NCBI GenBank assembly: GCA_013336365.1
Contig: JAAXTT010000105.1
Span: forward strand, 1-5,309
DNA length: 5,309 nucleotides
Source: Peptococcaceae bacterium
GTDB lineage: Bacteria; Bacillota; Desulfotomaculia; Desulfotomaculales; Desulfocucumaceae
Direction: 5' to 3'
Shown piece by piece: positions 1-5,309 of this stretch. Below the pieces are notes generated by a model. The model worked only from the letters and a program-made list of their open reading frames with translations. It was not told the DNA's origin and did no database searches. Numbering within the stretch: position 1 is the stretch's first letter; every line of letters begins with the position of its first letter. Both the position numbers and the translations under genes were made by a program.

Positions 1-80
1 AGGCCAAGAGTTATGTGGCAGAAAGAAGCAGTAAGGTTCTTCAGGCGTTTGTGAACTTGCTTGGAATGAAGGGTAGCTGA
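1..80 (+). CDS. 3' end of an unidentified upstream gene, possibly a FtsI/SpoVD-type transpeptidase
   Basis: Only the last 25 codons are present, read in the frame starting at base 3 and ending at TGA 78-80. The visible tail is a charged amphipathic stretch ending LLGMKGS. The frame is inferred: of the three + frames only this one stays open to base 80, while the others stop at bases 32-34 and 52-54. In many dcw clusters the gene before murE is the division or sporulation transpeptidase (ftsI, pbpB or spoVD), and catalytic domains of that family often finish with a helix followed by a short Leu-Gly turn, which this tail loosely resembles. It does not look like the end of a PASTA domain, which many Bacillota SpoVD or PbpB proteins carry. 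A terminator begins 13 bases after the stop, so the gene probably closes its own transcript. The identity is a guess from position; the reading frame itself is moderately likely. Confidence 0.45.
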   Translation, partial: AKSYVAERSSKVLQAFVNLLGMKGS

Positions 81-93
81 ACAGTGAATTTAT

Positions 94-163
94 CAGGTAG
101 GCTTATGGAGGGATAAAGGTATGTGTGCTATACCGACCCACAGGAGGCTTGCCTGTTTTTTTT
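94..163 (+). terminator. Rho-independent terminator after the upstream gene, with nested stems
   Basis: Arms CAGGTAGGCTT (94-104) and AGGCTTGCCTG (145-155) pair over 11 consecutive positions, eight Watson-Crick and three G-T wobbles. They are followed immediately by eight T (156-163), then G and five more T. The 40-base interior is not random: GGTATG (118-123) pairs with TATACC (129-134) around a 5-base loop, and GGG 110-112 can pair with CCC 137-139. A shorter competing hairpin, CAGG 141-144 with CCTG 152-155, shares the same 3' arm. The simplest reading is the terminator of the gene ending at 80. Because it lies upstream of the murE promoter, it should separate murE from the transcript above. 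An attenuator or small regulatory RNA is possible but unproven. Confidence 0.75.
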
Positions 164-167
164 GTTT

Positions 168-197
168 TTATCAGAAAAAATGATAATGTATTATAAT
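168..197 (+). promoter_or_regulatory. Probable sigma-A-type promoter for the murE operon
   Basis: A perfect TATAAT -10 box sits at 192-197. An acceptable -35, TTATCA (168-173; four of six match TTGACA), lies 18 bases upstream. The surroundings are strongly A/T-rich, with T-tracts just above the -35 that could act as an UP-like element. Transcription would start near 203-206, leaving a 5' leader of about 30 bases before the murE ATG at 237, which contains the ribosome binding site AGGTGG at 224-229. Position directly after a terminator fits a fresh start of transcription. The -35 hexamer is also one arm of an inverted repeat, TTATCA (168-173) and TGATAA (181-186), so a regulator could bind here; this last point is speculative. 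Confidence 0.6.
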
Positions 198-236
198 AAA
201 ATTATTGATATGAAATTGTAGTTAGGTGGCTTATTT

Positions 237-1727
237 ATGGAGCTTAGAGAACTGTTAAAAAGCATTGATTACATTGAAGCTACTGGAGATGGCGCCATCC
301 AGATAACCGGGGTATCATCTAATTCCAAGGAAATAAAACCAGGATATATATTTGTCGCAGTAAAAGGGTTTAAGACCGATGGTCATAGCTTTATTGAAGA
401 TGCTTTGAAGCTTGGTGCTTCAGCTTTGGTGCTTGAAGATAGGTTTGTTGATTTTGCGGGGGTCAATACTGTTTTTGTCCAAGATTCCAGAAGGTCTCTG
501 GCCTTAATTTCAGCGGCATTTTATAATAATCCCTCCAGAGAATTTGGATTGGTAGGTGTGACCGGAACCAACGGCAAGACAACAACTTCATATCTAATAA
601 GCTCAATTTTTAAATCATCAGGCTTTAAGGTTGGCCTTATAGGTACTATTGCCAATTATATAGGTGATAAAAGGATTGAGGTTCAGCACACAACACCGGA
701 GTCTTATGAGCTCCAGGGCTTGTTCAGGGAGATGGCAGACCAGAATATAGATGCTGCAGTTATGGAAGTTAGCTCACATGCTTTGGTCCTGGACAGGGTA
801 TACGGAAGTGAATTCGATGTTGCTGTTTTTACTAACCTGACTCAGGATCATCTGGATTTTCACGAGAGCATGGAGGATTATTTTAAAGCCAAAGCAACCT
901 TGTTTTCAGCAATTGGAAATGGGATAAAGACGATGCCTAAATTTGCGGTAATAAATAGTGACGATCCATATGCTGAGAGAATTATTCCTCTTTGCCGGGT
1001 TCCTGTTATGACCTATGGACTTAATAGTTCTGCTGATTTCAAAGCTGTAGATATAAATACAGGGGATTTTGGCAGTAGCTTCAAGATAATTGCCAAGGAT
1101 AGCAAGGTTGATATTAATCTAAAGCTGGGCGGCCTATTTAATGTATATAATGCACTGGCAGCTTATGCTGTTGGTATCGGTTGGGGTTTCAGTCCTAAAA
1201 ATCTTAAATCAGCCTTGGAGAAGGTTGAGGGAGTCCCGGGCAGATTTGAGCTGATAAATGATGGTCAGGACTTTGTAGTAGTAGTGGATTATGCCCATAC
1301 TCCGGATGGTTTGGAAAATATATTGAAGGCAGCCAAAGATATTGCTAAGGGCAGATTAATTTTGGTCTTTGGTTGTGGTGGCGACCGGGATCGTAAAAAA
1401 CGACCATTAATGGGTGCTGTTGCCTCACGTTATTCTGATCTTGCCATTATTACTTCGGATAATCCAAGAAGTGAGGATCCGGATGAAATAATTAGGGACA
1501 TTGAAGCCGGAATGGGACAGGAAGACACGGGTAGCCGGTATATGGTGATTCCGGATCGTGGCAGGGCTATAGAAACAGCAATCAATCAGGCTAAAAAGGA
1601 TGATTTTATTGTGCTAGCCGGTAAAGGACATGAGGATTATCAGATAATTGGTGATAATAGGTACTATTTTGATGATCGAAAGGAAGCAAGGAAATTCATA
1701 AAAAAACTGTTGACTGCAAATAATTAA
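237..1727 (+). CDS. murE: UDP-N-acetylmuramoyl-L-alanyl-D-glutamate--2,6-diaminopimelate ligase (MurE)
   Basis: This cytoplasmic Mur ligase uses ATP to add the third residue of the stem peptide to UDP-MurNAc-L-Ala-D-Glu. At 496 residues it has the normal family length and three domains: an N-terminal UDP-substrate domain (about 1-100), a central ATPase (about 101-335) and a C-terminal Rossmann-like domain (about 336-496). Visible motifs are the P-loop GTNGKTT (110-116), TTPES (152-156), EVSSHAL (177-183), NLTQDHLDFH (200-209), the lysine expected to be carbamylated (K219 in YFKAKATLF), GRFE (335-338), DYAHTPDG (351-358), and GKGHE (462-466). DNPR (408-411) is the signature of meso-diaminopimelate-adding enzymes, so DAP rather than lysine is the predicted substrate. 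The ATG start has AGGTGG seven bases upstream and matches the usual N-terminus. One oddity is NSK (29-31) where most family members have DSR in the N-terminal domain. It is the first gene of the apparent operon; murF follows after 24 bases. Confidence 0.97.
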   Translation: MELRELLKSIDYIEATGDGAIQITGVSSNSKEIKPGYIFVAVKGFKTDGHSFIEDALKLGASALVLEDRFVDFAGVNTVFVQDSRRSLALISAAFYNNPSREFGLVGVTGTNGKTTTSYLISSIFKSSGFKVGLIGTIANYIGDKRIEVQHTTPESYELQGLFREMADQNIDAAVMEVSSHALVLDRVYGSEFDVAVFTNLTQDHLDFHESMEDYFKAKATLFSAIGNGIKTMPKFAVINSDDPYAERIIPLCRVPVMTYGLNSSADFKAVDINTGDFGSSFKIIAKDSKVDINLKLGGLFNVYNALAAYAVGIGWGFSPKNLKSALEKVEGVPGRFELINDGQDFVVVVDYAHTPDGLENILKAAKDIAKGRLILVFGCGGDRDRKKRPLMGAVASRYSDLAIITSDNPRSEDPDEIIRDIEAGMGQEDTGSRYMVIPDRGRAIETAINQAKKDDFIVLAGKGHEDYQIIGDNRYYFDDRKEARKFIKKLLTANN

Positions 1728-1751
1728 TGAATATGACAACGGAGGTATATT

Positions 1752-3125
1752 GTGCTTTCCATGAGCTTGGAACAAATATCAGGGGCTATTTCTGCCAGCA
1801 AGGTAATTGCCGGTGAAAATGTTTTCTTTAATTCAATAGCTATAGATTCACGTAAAGCCAAAGAGGGAGATTTGTTTTTTGCCCTTGTGGGAGATAAGGC
1901 TAATGGACATCAGTTTATCAACAAGGCATTGGAGGCTGGTGCCAAGGGTGTGGTTGTTTCTGAAGAGATAAGGGAGGATATCTCTGCCGGGGTTGCTGTT
2001 TTTTTTGTTAAGGATACTCTTATTGCCTTGCAGAGCCTGGCGGCATATAATCGTTCCCTCTCCGGAGCAATGCTTATAGCAGTAACGGGAAGCTCAGGTA
2101 AGACAAGCACAAAGGACCTAATTTACAGTGTTCTCTCAGGGAAATTTCGCACTCTAAAGACTCAGGGAAATTTTAATAATGAACTGGGACTGCCCCTTAC
2201 CTTGTTGGGTTTAGATGAAGGGCACCAGGTTGCAGTTGTGGAAATGGGAATGAGAGGTAATAAGGAGATAGATTTTCTTGCCAATATTGCCTTGCCCAAT
2301 GGAGCTGTGATAACCAATATAGGTCAGGCACACATAGAACTTTTAGGATCGGTAGATAACATTGCCAAGGCCAAGGGAGAGCTTCTTGAGCATATTCCCG
2401 AACAGGGCTTTGGAATTCTTTATGGGGATAGTCCCTTTATAGAAAGAGAAGCAAATCGTTGCAAAGGAAAGGTTATATTATATGGTGAAAAGCCGGAATA
2501 TGATTTATATTTGGGAGAAGTTATTCCAGAGAAATTAGGCTACCGCTTCTCTGTGGATTTTGAGGATTCTACAGAGGAATTCTATCTTCCTTTACCAGGG
2601 AAGCACAATGTTATAAATAGTTTGGCAGCAATTGGAGTAGGCCATGAGCTTGGCATGAGTTATCAAGAAATTAGGGATAGCCTAAGCAGGGCTAAATTAT
2701 CCGGAATGAGAATGGAAGTAATAGAAGCAGACGGCATAAAAATAATAAATGATGCCTATAATGCCAATCCAGATTCTACAAGGGCAGCAATTTATTCCCT
2801 TCTTGATATGGAAGGCATCAGAAAAATTGCAGTTCTTGGGGATATGTTGGAGCTGGGTGATATTTCTATAGCCGCTCATAAGGAATTAGGCACAGAGGTC
2901 AATAGCTCCGAGGTTGATATTTTAGTGGCAGTAGGAGAAATGGGCAGATATATTGGCATGGGGGCACAGGGAGCTGGCTTTCCATCAGAAGATATTTATT
3001 ATTTCAAAACAGCCCTGGAGGCTGGAGAAGGTCTTAAAGAGATTTTCACCGGAGGGGATGTAATCCTGGTAAAAGGATCAAGAGGTATGAAAATGGAAGG
3101 ATTTATAGGGATAATTACTAATTAG
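1752..3125 (+). CDS. murF: UDP-N-acetylmuramoyl-tripeptide--D-alanyl-D-alanine ligase (MurF)
   Basis: This cytoplasmic ATP-dependent ligase attaches the D-Ala-D-Ala dipeptide to UDP-MurNAc-tripeptide and completes the pentapeptide precursor. The 457 residues match the family's usual length. Motifs in order are DSRKAKEGDLFFAL (32-45) in the N-terminal domain, the P-loop GSSGKTS (113-119), GNFNNELGLP (139-148), EMGMRG (164-169), TNIGQAHIELLGS (188-200), the K206/K208 lysine region, GKHNVINSLAA (283-293), NDAYNANPDS (333-342), GDMLELG (363-369), and KGSRGMKME (441-449) near the C-terminus. The GTG at 1752 is chosen as start because the strong GGAGG at 1741-1745 lies six bases upstream of it. An in-frame ATG three codons later (1761) would be 15 bases away, which is too far. 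The TAG stop overlaps the Shine-Dalgarno of mraY (AGGAGGT 3124-3130), suggesting translational coupling. MurF acts directly after MurE and supplies the substrate of MraY. Confidence 0.97.
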   Translation: MLSMSLEQISGAISASKVIAGENVFFNSIAIDSRKAKEGDLFFALVGDKANGHQFINKALEAGAKGVVVSEEIREDISAGVAVFFVKDTLIALQSLAAYNRSLSGAMLIAVTGSSGKTSTKDLIYSVLSGKFRTLKTQGNFNNELGLPLTLLGLDEGHQVAVVEMGMRGNKEIDFLANIALPNGAVITNIGQAHIELLGSVDNIAKAKGELLEHIPEQGFGILYGDSPFIEREANRCKGKVILYGEKPEYDLYLGEVIPEKLGYRFSVDFEDSTEEFYLPLPGKHNVINSLAAIGVGHELGMSYQEIRDSLSRAKLSGMRMEVIEADGIKIINDAYNANPDSTRAAIYSLLDMEGIRKIAVLGDMLELGDISIAAHKELGTEVNSSEVDILVAVGEMGRYIGMGAQGAGFPSEDIYYFKTALEAGEGLKEIFTGGDVILVKGSRGMKMEGFIGIITN

Positions 3126-3149
3126 GAGGTGCCGGCAGATATTTCCGGC
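3124..3149 (+). promoter_or_regulatory. Distant mraY Shine-Dalgarno followed by a GC-only hairpin
   Basis: The only strong Shine-Dalgarno before mraY, AGGAGGT at 3124-3130, ends 27 bases before the ATG at 3158, far beyond the workable distance. The intervening bases contain GCCGG (3131-3135) and CCGGC (3145-3149), a perfect 5-bp all-GC stem with a 9-base loop. If it folds, only eight bases (3150-3157) remain between its foot and the ATG, a normal spacing. No ATG, GTG or TTG lies between the Shine-Dalgarno and 3158, and the MraY N-terminus fits the family from 3158, so mis-calling of the start is unlikely. GAAGAG abutting the ATG is too close to serve. The site also overlaps the murF stop, so a terminating ribosome would cover the 5' arm. 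The sequence is directly seen; the function is inferred. Confidence 0.6.
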
Positions 3150-3157
3150 CTGAAGAG

Positions 3158-4132
3158 ATGGAAAATTATTGGTCAATAATTTTAAAGTCAATTTCACTTT
3201 CTTTCTTTGCTACGGTAATAATAAGCCCGTTAATTATTCCGGCATTGAGAAGGTTGAAATTCGGGCAAAATGTCAGGGACGATGGACCTGTAAGTCATCT
3301 TTCAAAAGCAGGAACTCCCACCATGGGAGGTATTGTTTTCCTGGCCGCTATAGCTTTGGTCTATATTGCAATAATTCCCAAGAGCCCAGAGGGTGCCTTG
3401 ATTTTGGTTACAATGCTTGGTTTTGGCCTGATTGGTTTGATTGATGATTTTATGAAGATTGTTCTAAAAAGGCCACTTGGTCTGAGGGCAAGGGAGAAGC
3501 TGGCAGGCCAAGTAATTATAGCTCTTATTTTGGCATTTGTTGCTGTTTCAGCTTTAGGCAGGGGTACAGACTTGGTTTTTCCGTTTATAGGTAGAACTAT
3601 TGATATCGGTCAGCCATTATATTATATATTTTGCATTTTTGTTCTGCTGGGAGTATCCAATGGAGTTAACCTTACTGATGGTGTCGATGGATTAGCTTCC
3701 GGGGTCACTATAGTTACTTCTCTTGCGTTTATGATAATTGCCTTATTTCTGGATGAGATTGGGACCTCAGTAATCATGGCTTCCTTGGCTGGGACATGCT
3801 TGGGGTTTTTTATCTTTAATCGTAATCCTGCCAAGGTTTTTATGGGTGATACCGGGTCTCTTGCTCTGGGCGGGGCACTTGGTGCAGCAGCTGTGGTTAC
3901 CAAGAGCGAGCTGTTTTTAGCAATTATTGGCATTATATATGTTCTTGAGACTCTTTCAGTGATACTCCAGGTTTATTCTTTCAAGGTGTTTGGGCGTAGA
4001 ATTTTTAGGATGAGTCCCTTACATCATCATTTTGAACTGGGAGGTTGGAGTGAAAATCGTATAGTAGCAGTTTTTGTGTTAATAACAATAGTATTTTCAA
4101 TTTTAGGCATTTTAGGTTATATTATTAGATGA
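3158..4132 (+). CDS. mraY: Phospho-N-acetylmuramoyl-pentapeptide-transferase (MraY)
   Basis: This integral membrane enzyme transfers phospho-MurNAc-pentapeptide from UDP to undecaprenyl phosphate, forming lipid I on the cytoplasmic face. It needs Mg2+. At 324 residues it has the same length as I recall for Bacillus subtilis MraY. It is hydrophobic throughout, with about ten predicted membrane segments beginning at residues ~7-29. Diagnostic motifs are LRRLKFGQ (30-37), GTPTMGG (52-58), the paired aspartates of LIDDFMK (D96, D97), NLTDGVDGLASG (171-182) with catalytic-site D174 and D177, FNRNPAKVFMGDTGS (220-234) with D231, and the triple histidine in MSPLHHHFELGGWSE (285-299). These distinguish MraY from WecA/TagO relatives, which lack the PLHHHFE signature. 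The ATG start gives an N-terminus of normal length. It lies 32 bases after murF with an unusual ribosome-binding arrangement, described separately, and 19 bases before murD. Confidence 0.97.
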   Translation: MENYWSIILKSISLSFFATVIISPLIIPALRRLKFGQNVRDDGPVSHLSKAGTPTMGGIVFLAAIALVYIAIIPKSPEGALILVTMLGFGLIGLIDDFMKIVLKRPLGLRAREKLAGQVIIALILAFVAVSALGRGTDLVFPFIGRTIDIGQPLYYIFCIFVLLGVSNGVNLTDGVDGLASGVTIVTSLAFMIIALFLDEIGTSVIMASLAGTCLGFFIFNRNPAKVFMGDTGSLALGGALGAAAVVTKSELFLAIIGIIYVLETLSVILQVYSFKVFGRRIFRMSPLHHHFELGGWSENRIVAVFVLITIVFSILGILGYIIR

Positions 4133-4151
4133 AAAATTGGGAGATGAGTTT

Positions 4152-5309
4152 GTGGATTTGAAAAACAAGAGGATTCTGGTTATTGGTGCAGGAAAAAGTG
4201 GATTGGCAACAGTTGATTTTCTTATTGGCAAGGGTTCCCTTGTTACCTTGACAGATAGCAGAAAAGACGGTTTTATTGGAGACAGGCTAAAAAAACTTAA
4301 AAATAGTGGAGTTGAATTGATACTGGGAGATTATCCTGAGGTAAAAGGTGACTTTGATCTCTTGGTTATTAGTCCGGGGATTTCTCTTGATATATCCCCT
4401 GTGACAGAGGCTGTTCAGCTTAGTATCCCGGTGATCGGAGAATTAGAACTGGCTTTTAGATTTGCCCGTTCACCTATAGTTGCAATTACCGGAACTAATG
4501 GAAAAACAACGACTACAACTCTTGTCGGGGAAATTTTTAAAGAGGCCGGATATAAGGTTCTGGTTGCAGGGAATATTGGACTTCCCTTGGTGGAAAAAAT
4601 AGAAGAATATGGCCCTAACGATGTGATAGTTGCAGAGGTTTCCAGCTTTCAGCTGGAAACAATAAAGGATTTCTGCCCCAAGGTAGCCATTGTGTTGAAT
4701 CTGACTCCGGACCACCTGGATAGACACGGTGATATGGAGGGATATGGGAAAGCCAAGAGAAGGATTGCAATGAATCAGGGTCCTGGGGATTTTCTGATTC
4801 TTAATTACGATGATTCACTGGTTAAAGAGATGACAGACAGTGGCAAGGCGGAGGTTATATATTTCAGCAGAAGTCAAATTCTTGAAAAAGGCATATTTGT
4901 ACAAAAGGAATTTGTCCGGGCTGTTAATAACAATTTATCAGAGAAAATATTCAATATTGGTGACCTTCAGATCCCCGGTCTGCATAATTTAGAAAATGCA
5001 ATGGCAGCTGCTGCGGCCGGTTTTGTAATGGGTATTGCTCCTGATAAAATAGCTTCTGCATTACGTAAATTTACCGGTGTGGAGCACCGTTTGGAATTTG
5101 TTGCTGAAATAAATGGAGTAAGGTACATAAATGATTCCAAGGGTACTAATCCTGATGCCAGTATCAAGGCTGTGGATGCCTTTCCCGGACCATTGGTTTT
5201 GATTGCAGGAGGGAGAAACAAGGGCAATAATTTTGAGGGTTTTCTCAGGACTGCCTATCCTAAAACAAGAGCTTTGGTAGTATTGGGCGAGTCCGGACTC
5301 GAGTTGATG
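4152..5309 (+). CDS. murD: UDP-N-acetylmuramoyl-L-alanine--D-glutamate ligase (MurD), 3' end cut by window
   Basis: MurD uses ATP in the cytoplasm to add D-glutamate to UDP-MurNAc-L-Ala, the step before MurE. The frame is open for 386 codons to the last base. The family is usually about 450 residues, so roughly the last 60-70 lie outside and the truncation is only the window edge. Visible are the N-terminal Rossmann-like IGAGKSGLA (11-19), SPGI (74-77), the P-loop GTNGKTT (114-120), GNIG (140-143), EVSSFQLE (162-169), NLTPDHLDRH (183-192), the lysine expected to be carbamylated (K202), HNLENAMAA (278-286), EHRLE (311-315), NDSKGTNPDA (327-336) and GGRNKG (353-358). SSFQLE and NDSKGTN separate MurD from MurC, MurE and MurF. 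The GTG at 4152 is chosen because GGGAG (4139-4143) is eight bases upstream and the N-terminal Rossmann strand follows at once. The ATG at 4144 is out of frame. No promoter is apparent in the 19-base gap, so it is cotranscribed with mraY. Confidence 0.96.
   Translation, partial: MDLKNKRILVIGAGKSGLATVDFLIGKGSLVTLTDSRKDGFIGDRLKKLKNSGVELILGDYPEVKGDFDLLVISPGISLDISPVTEAVQLSIPVIGELELAFRFARSPIVAITGTNGKTTTTTLVGEIFKEAGYKVLVAGNIGLPLVEKIEEYGPNDVIVAEVSSFQLETIKDFCPKVAIVLNLTPDHLDRHGDMEGYGKAKRRIAMNQGPGDFLILNYDDSLVKEMTDSGKAEVIYFSRSQILEKGIFVQKEFVRAVNNNLSEKIFNIGDLQIPGLHNLENAMAAAAAGFVMGIAPDKIASALRKFTGVEHRLEFVAEINGVRYINDSKGTNPDASIKAVDAFPGPLVLIAGGRNKGNNFEGFLRTAYPKTRALVVLGESGLELM
4638..4660. repeat. Perfect 10-bp inverted repeat inside murD
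   Basis: GTTTCCAGCT (4638-4647) and AGCTGGAAAC (4651-4660) are exact reverse complements separated by TTC. In mRNA this would be a stable 10-bp stem with a minimal 3-base loop. It covers the codons of the conserved MurD motif around SSFQLE, so part of the symmetry comes from protein constraint, since Phe-Gln-Leu-Glu codons readily form a palindrome. The outer pairs also depend on synonymous choices such as GTT and TCC. No T-tract follows, so it is not an intrinsic terminator. Confidence 0.8.

Noticed and set aside
94..163. A known riboswitch (fluoride, preQ1, c-di-GMP, ZTP and THF types considered)
   Set aside because: From memory of their consensus cores, none matches here. The structure is reported only as a terminator with nested stems.
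1761..1763. ATG at 1761 as the murF start instead of GTG 1752
   Set aside because: The strong GGAGG at 1741-1745 is 15 bases away from this ATG but six from the GTG, so GTG is preferred.
1999..2006. Run of eight T inside murF as a slippage or terminator signal
   Set aside because: It encodes Val-Phe-Phe-Val in the correct frame, no stable hairpin was seen directly upstream, and the protein is intact on both sides.
1910..2110. Minus-strand 66-codon open frame inside murF
   Set aside because: It lies wholly antisense to the conserved P-loop region of murF, has no recognisable motif and no ribosome binding site of note. It is a shadow of the real gene.
2697..2879. Minus-strand 60-codon open frame inside murF
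   Set aside because: Antisense to the murF C-terminal domain, low complexity and unrecognised; a shadow frame.
3169..3444. Plus-strand 91-codon frame overlapping mraY in another frame
   Set aside because: mraY is fully conserved across this stretch, and the alternative product has no family-like features.
3622..3933. Minus-strand 103-codon open frame inside mraY
   Set aside because: Antisense to the catalytic NLTDG and MGDTGS motifs of mraY. Its Pro/Ala/Thr-rich composition is what the complement of a membrane protein gives.
4144..4146. ATG at 4144 as the murD start
   Set aside because: It is out of frame with murD and reaches a stop after five codons.
4470..5227. Two minus-strand frames (4470-4727 and 4967-5227) inside murD
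   Set aside because: Both are antisense to strongly conserved murD motifs and show nothing recognisable.
1..5309. CRISPR arrays, insertion sequences, tRNA or rRNA genes
   Set aside because: No spaced direct repeats, transposase-like frame or RNA-gene pattern was seen. The window is almost entirely conserved coding sequence.

Overview
This window is a run of the dcw (division and cell wall) gene cluster. It carries four consecutive peptidoglycan-precursor genes on the + strand: murE, murF, mraY and the first ~386 codons of murD, cut by the right edge. The protein calls are secure because each carries its family's diagnostic motifs in the right order and is close to the usual length. The order murE-murF-mraY-murD is a very common bacterial order. 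Low G+C by eye, strong AGGAGG-type ribosome binding sites, GTG starts on two of four genes, a MurE with the meso-diaminopimelate signature DNPR, and a MraY closely resembling the Bacillus type together suggest a Bacillota organism, probably clostridia-like, with meso-DAP peptidoglycan. That taxonomic call is inference; no rRNA or other marker is present.

Layout. Bases 1-80 hold the last 25 codons of an upstream gene that cannot be identified securely. Bases 81-236 are non-coding: an intrinsic terminator with an elaborate stem (94-163) is followed at once by a good sigma-A-type promoter (about 168-197), so murE appears to start a new transcription unit. murE (237-1727), murF (1752-3125), mraY (3158-4132) and murD (4152 to the edge) then follow with gaps of 24, 32 and 19 bases, with no terminator between them, as expected for one operon.

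The enzymes act in sequence. MurD adds D-Glu to UDP-MurNAc-L-Ala, MurE adds the third residue (meso-DAP), and MurF adds D-Ala-D-Ala to give the UDP-MurNAc-pentapeptide. MraY then transfers the phospho-MurNAc-pentapeptide to undecaprenyl phosphate in the membrane, making lipid I.

No undescribed protein system is visible; the coding content is conserved housekeeping. The points worth a second look are at RNA level: a GC-only hairpin lying exactly between a strong Shine-Dalgarno and the mraY start, a terminator with nested stems, a possible pseudoknot and a 20-codon reading frame running through it, and a perfect 10-bp inverted repeat inside murD.
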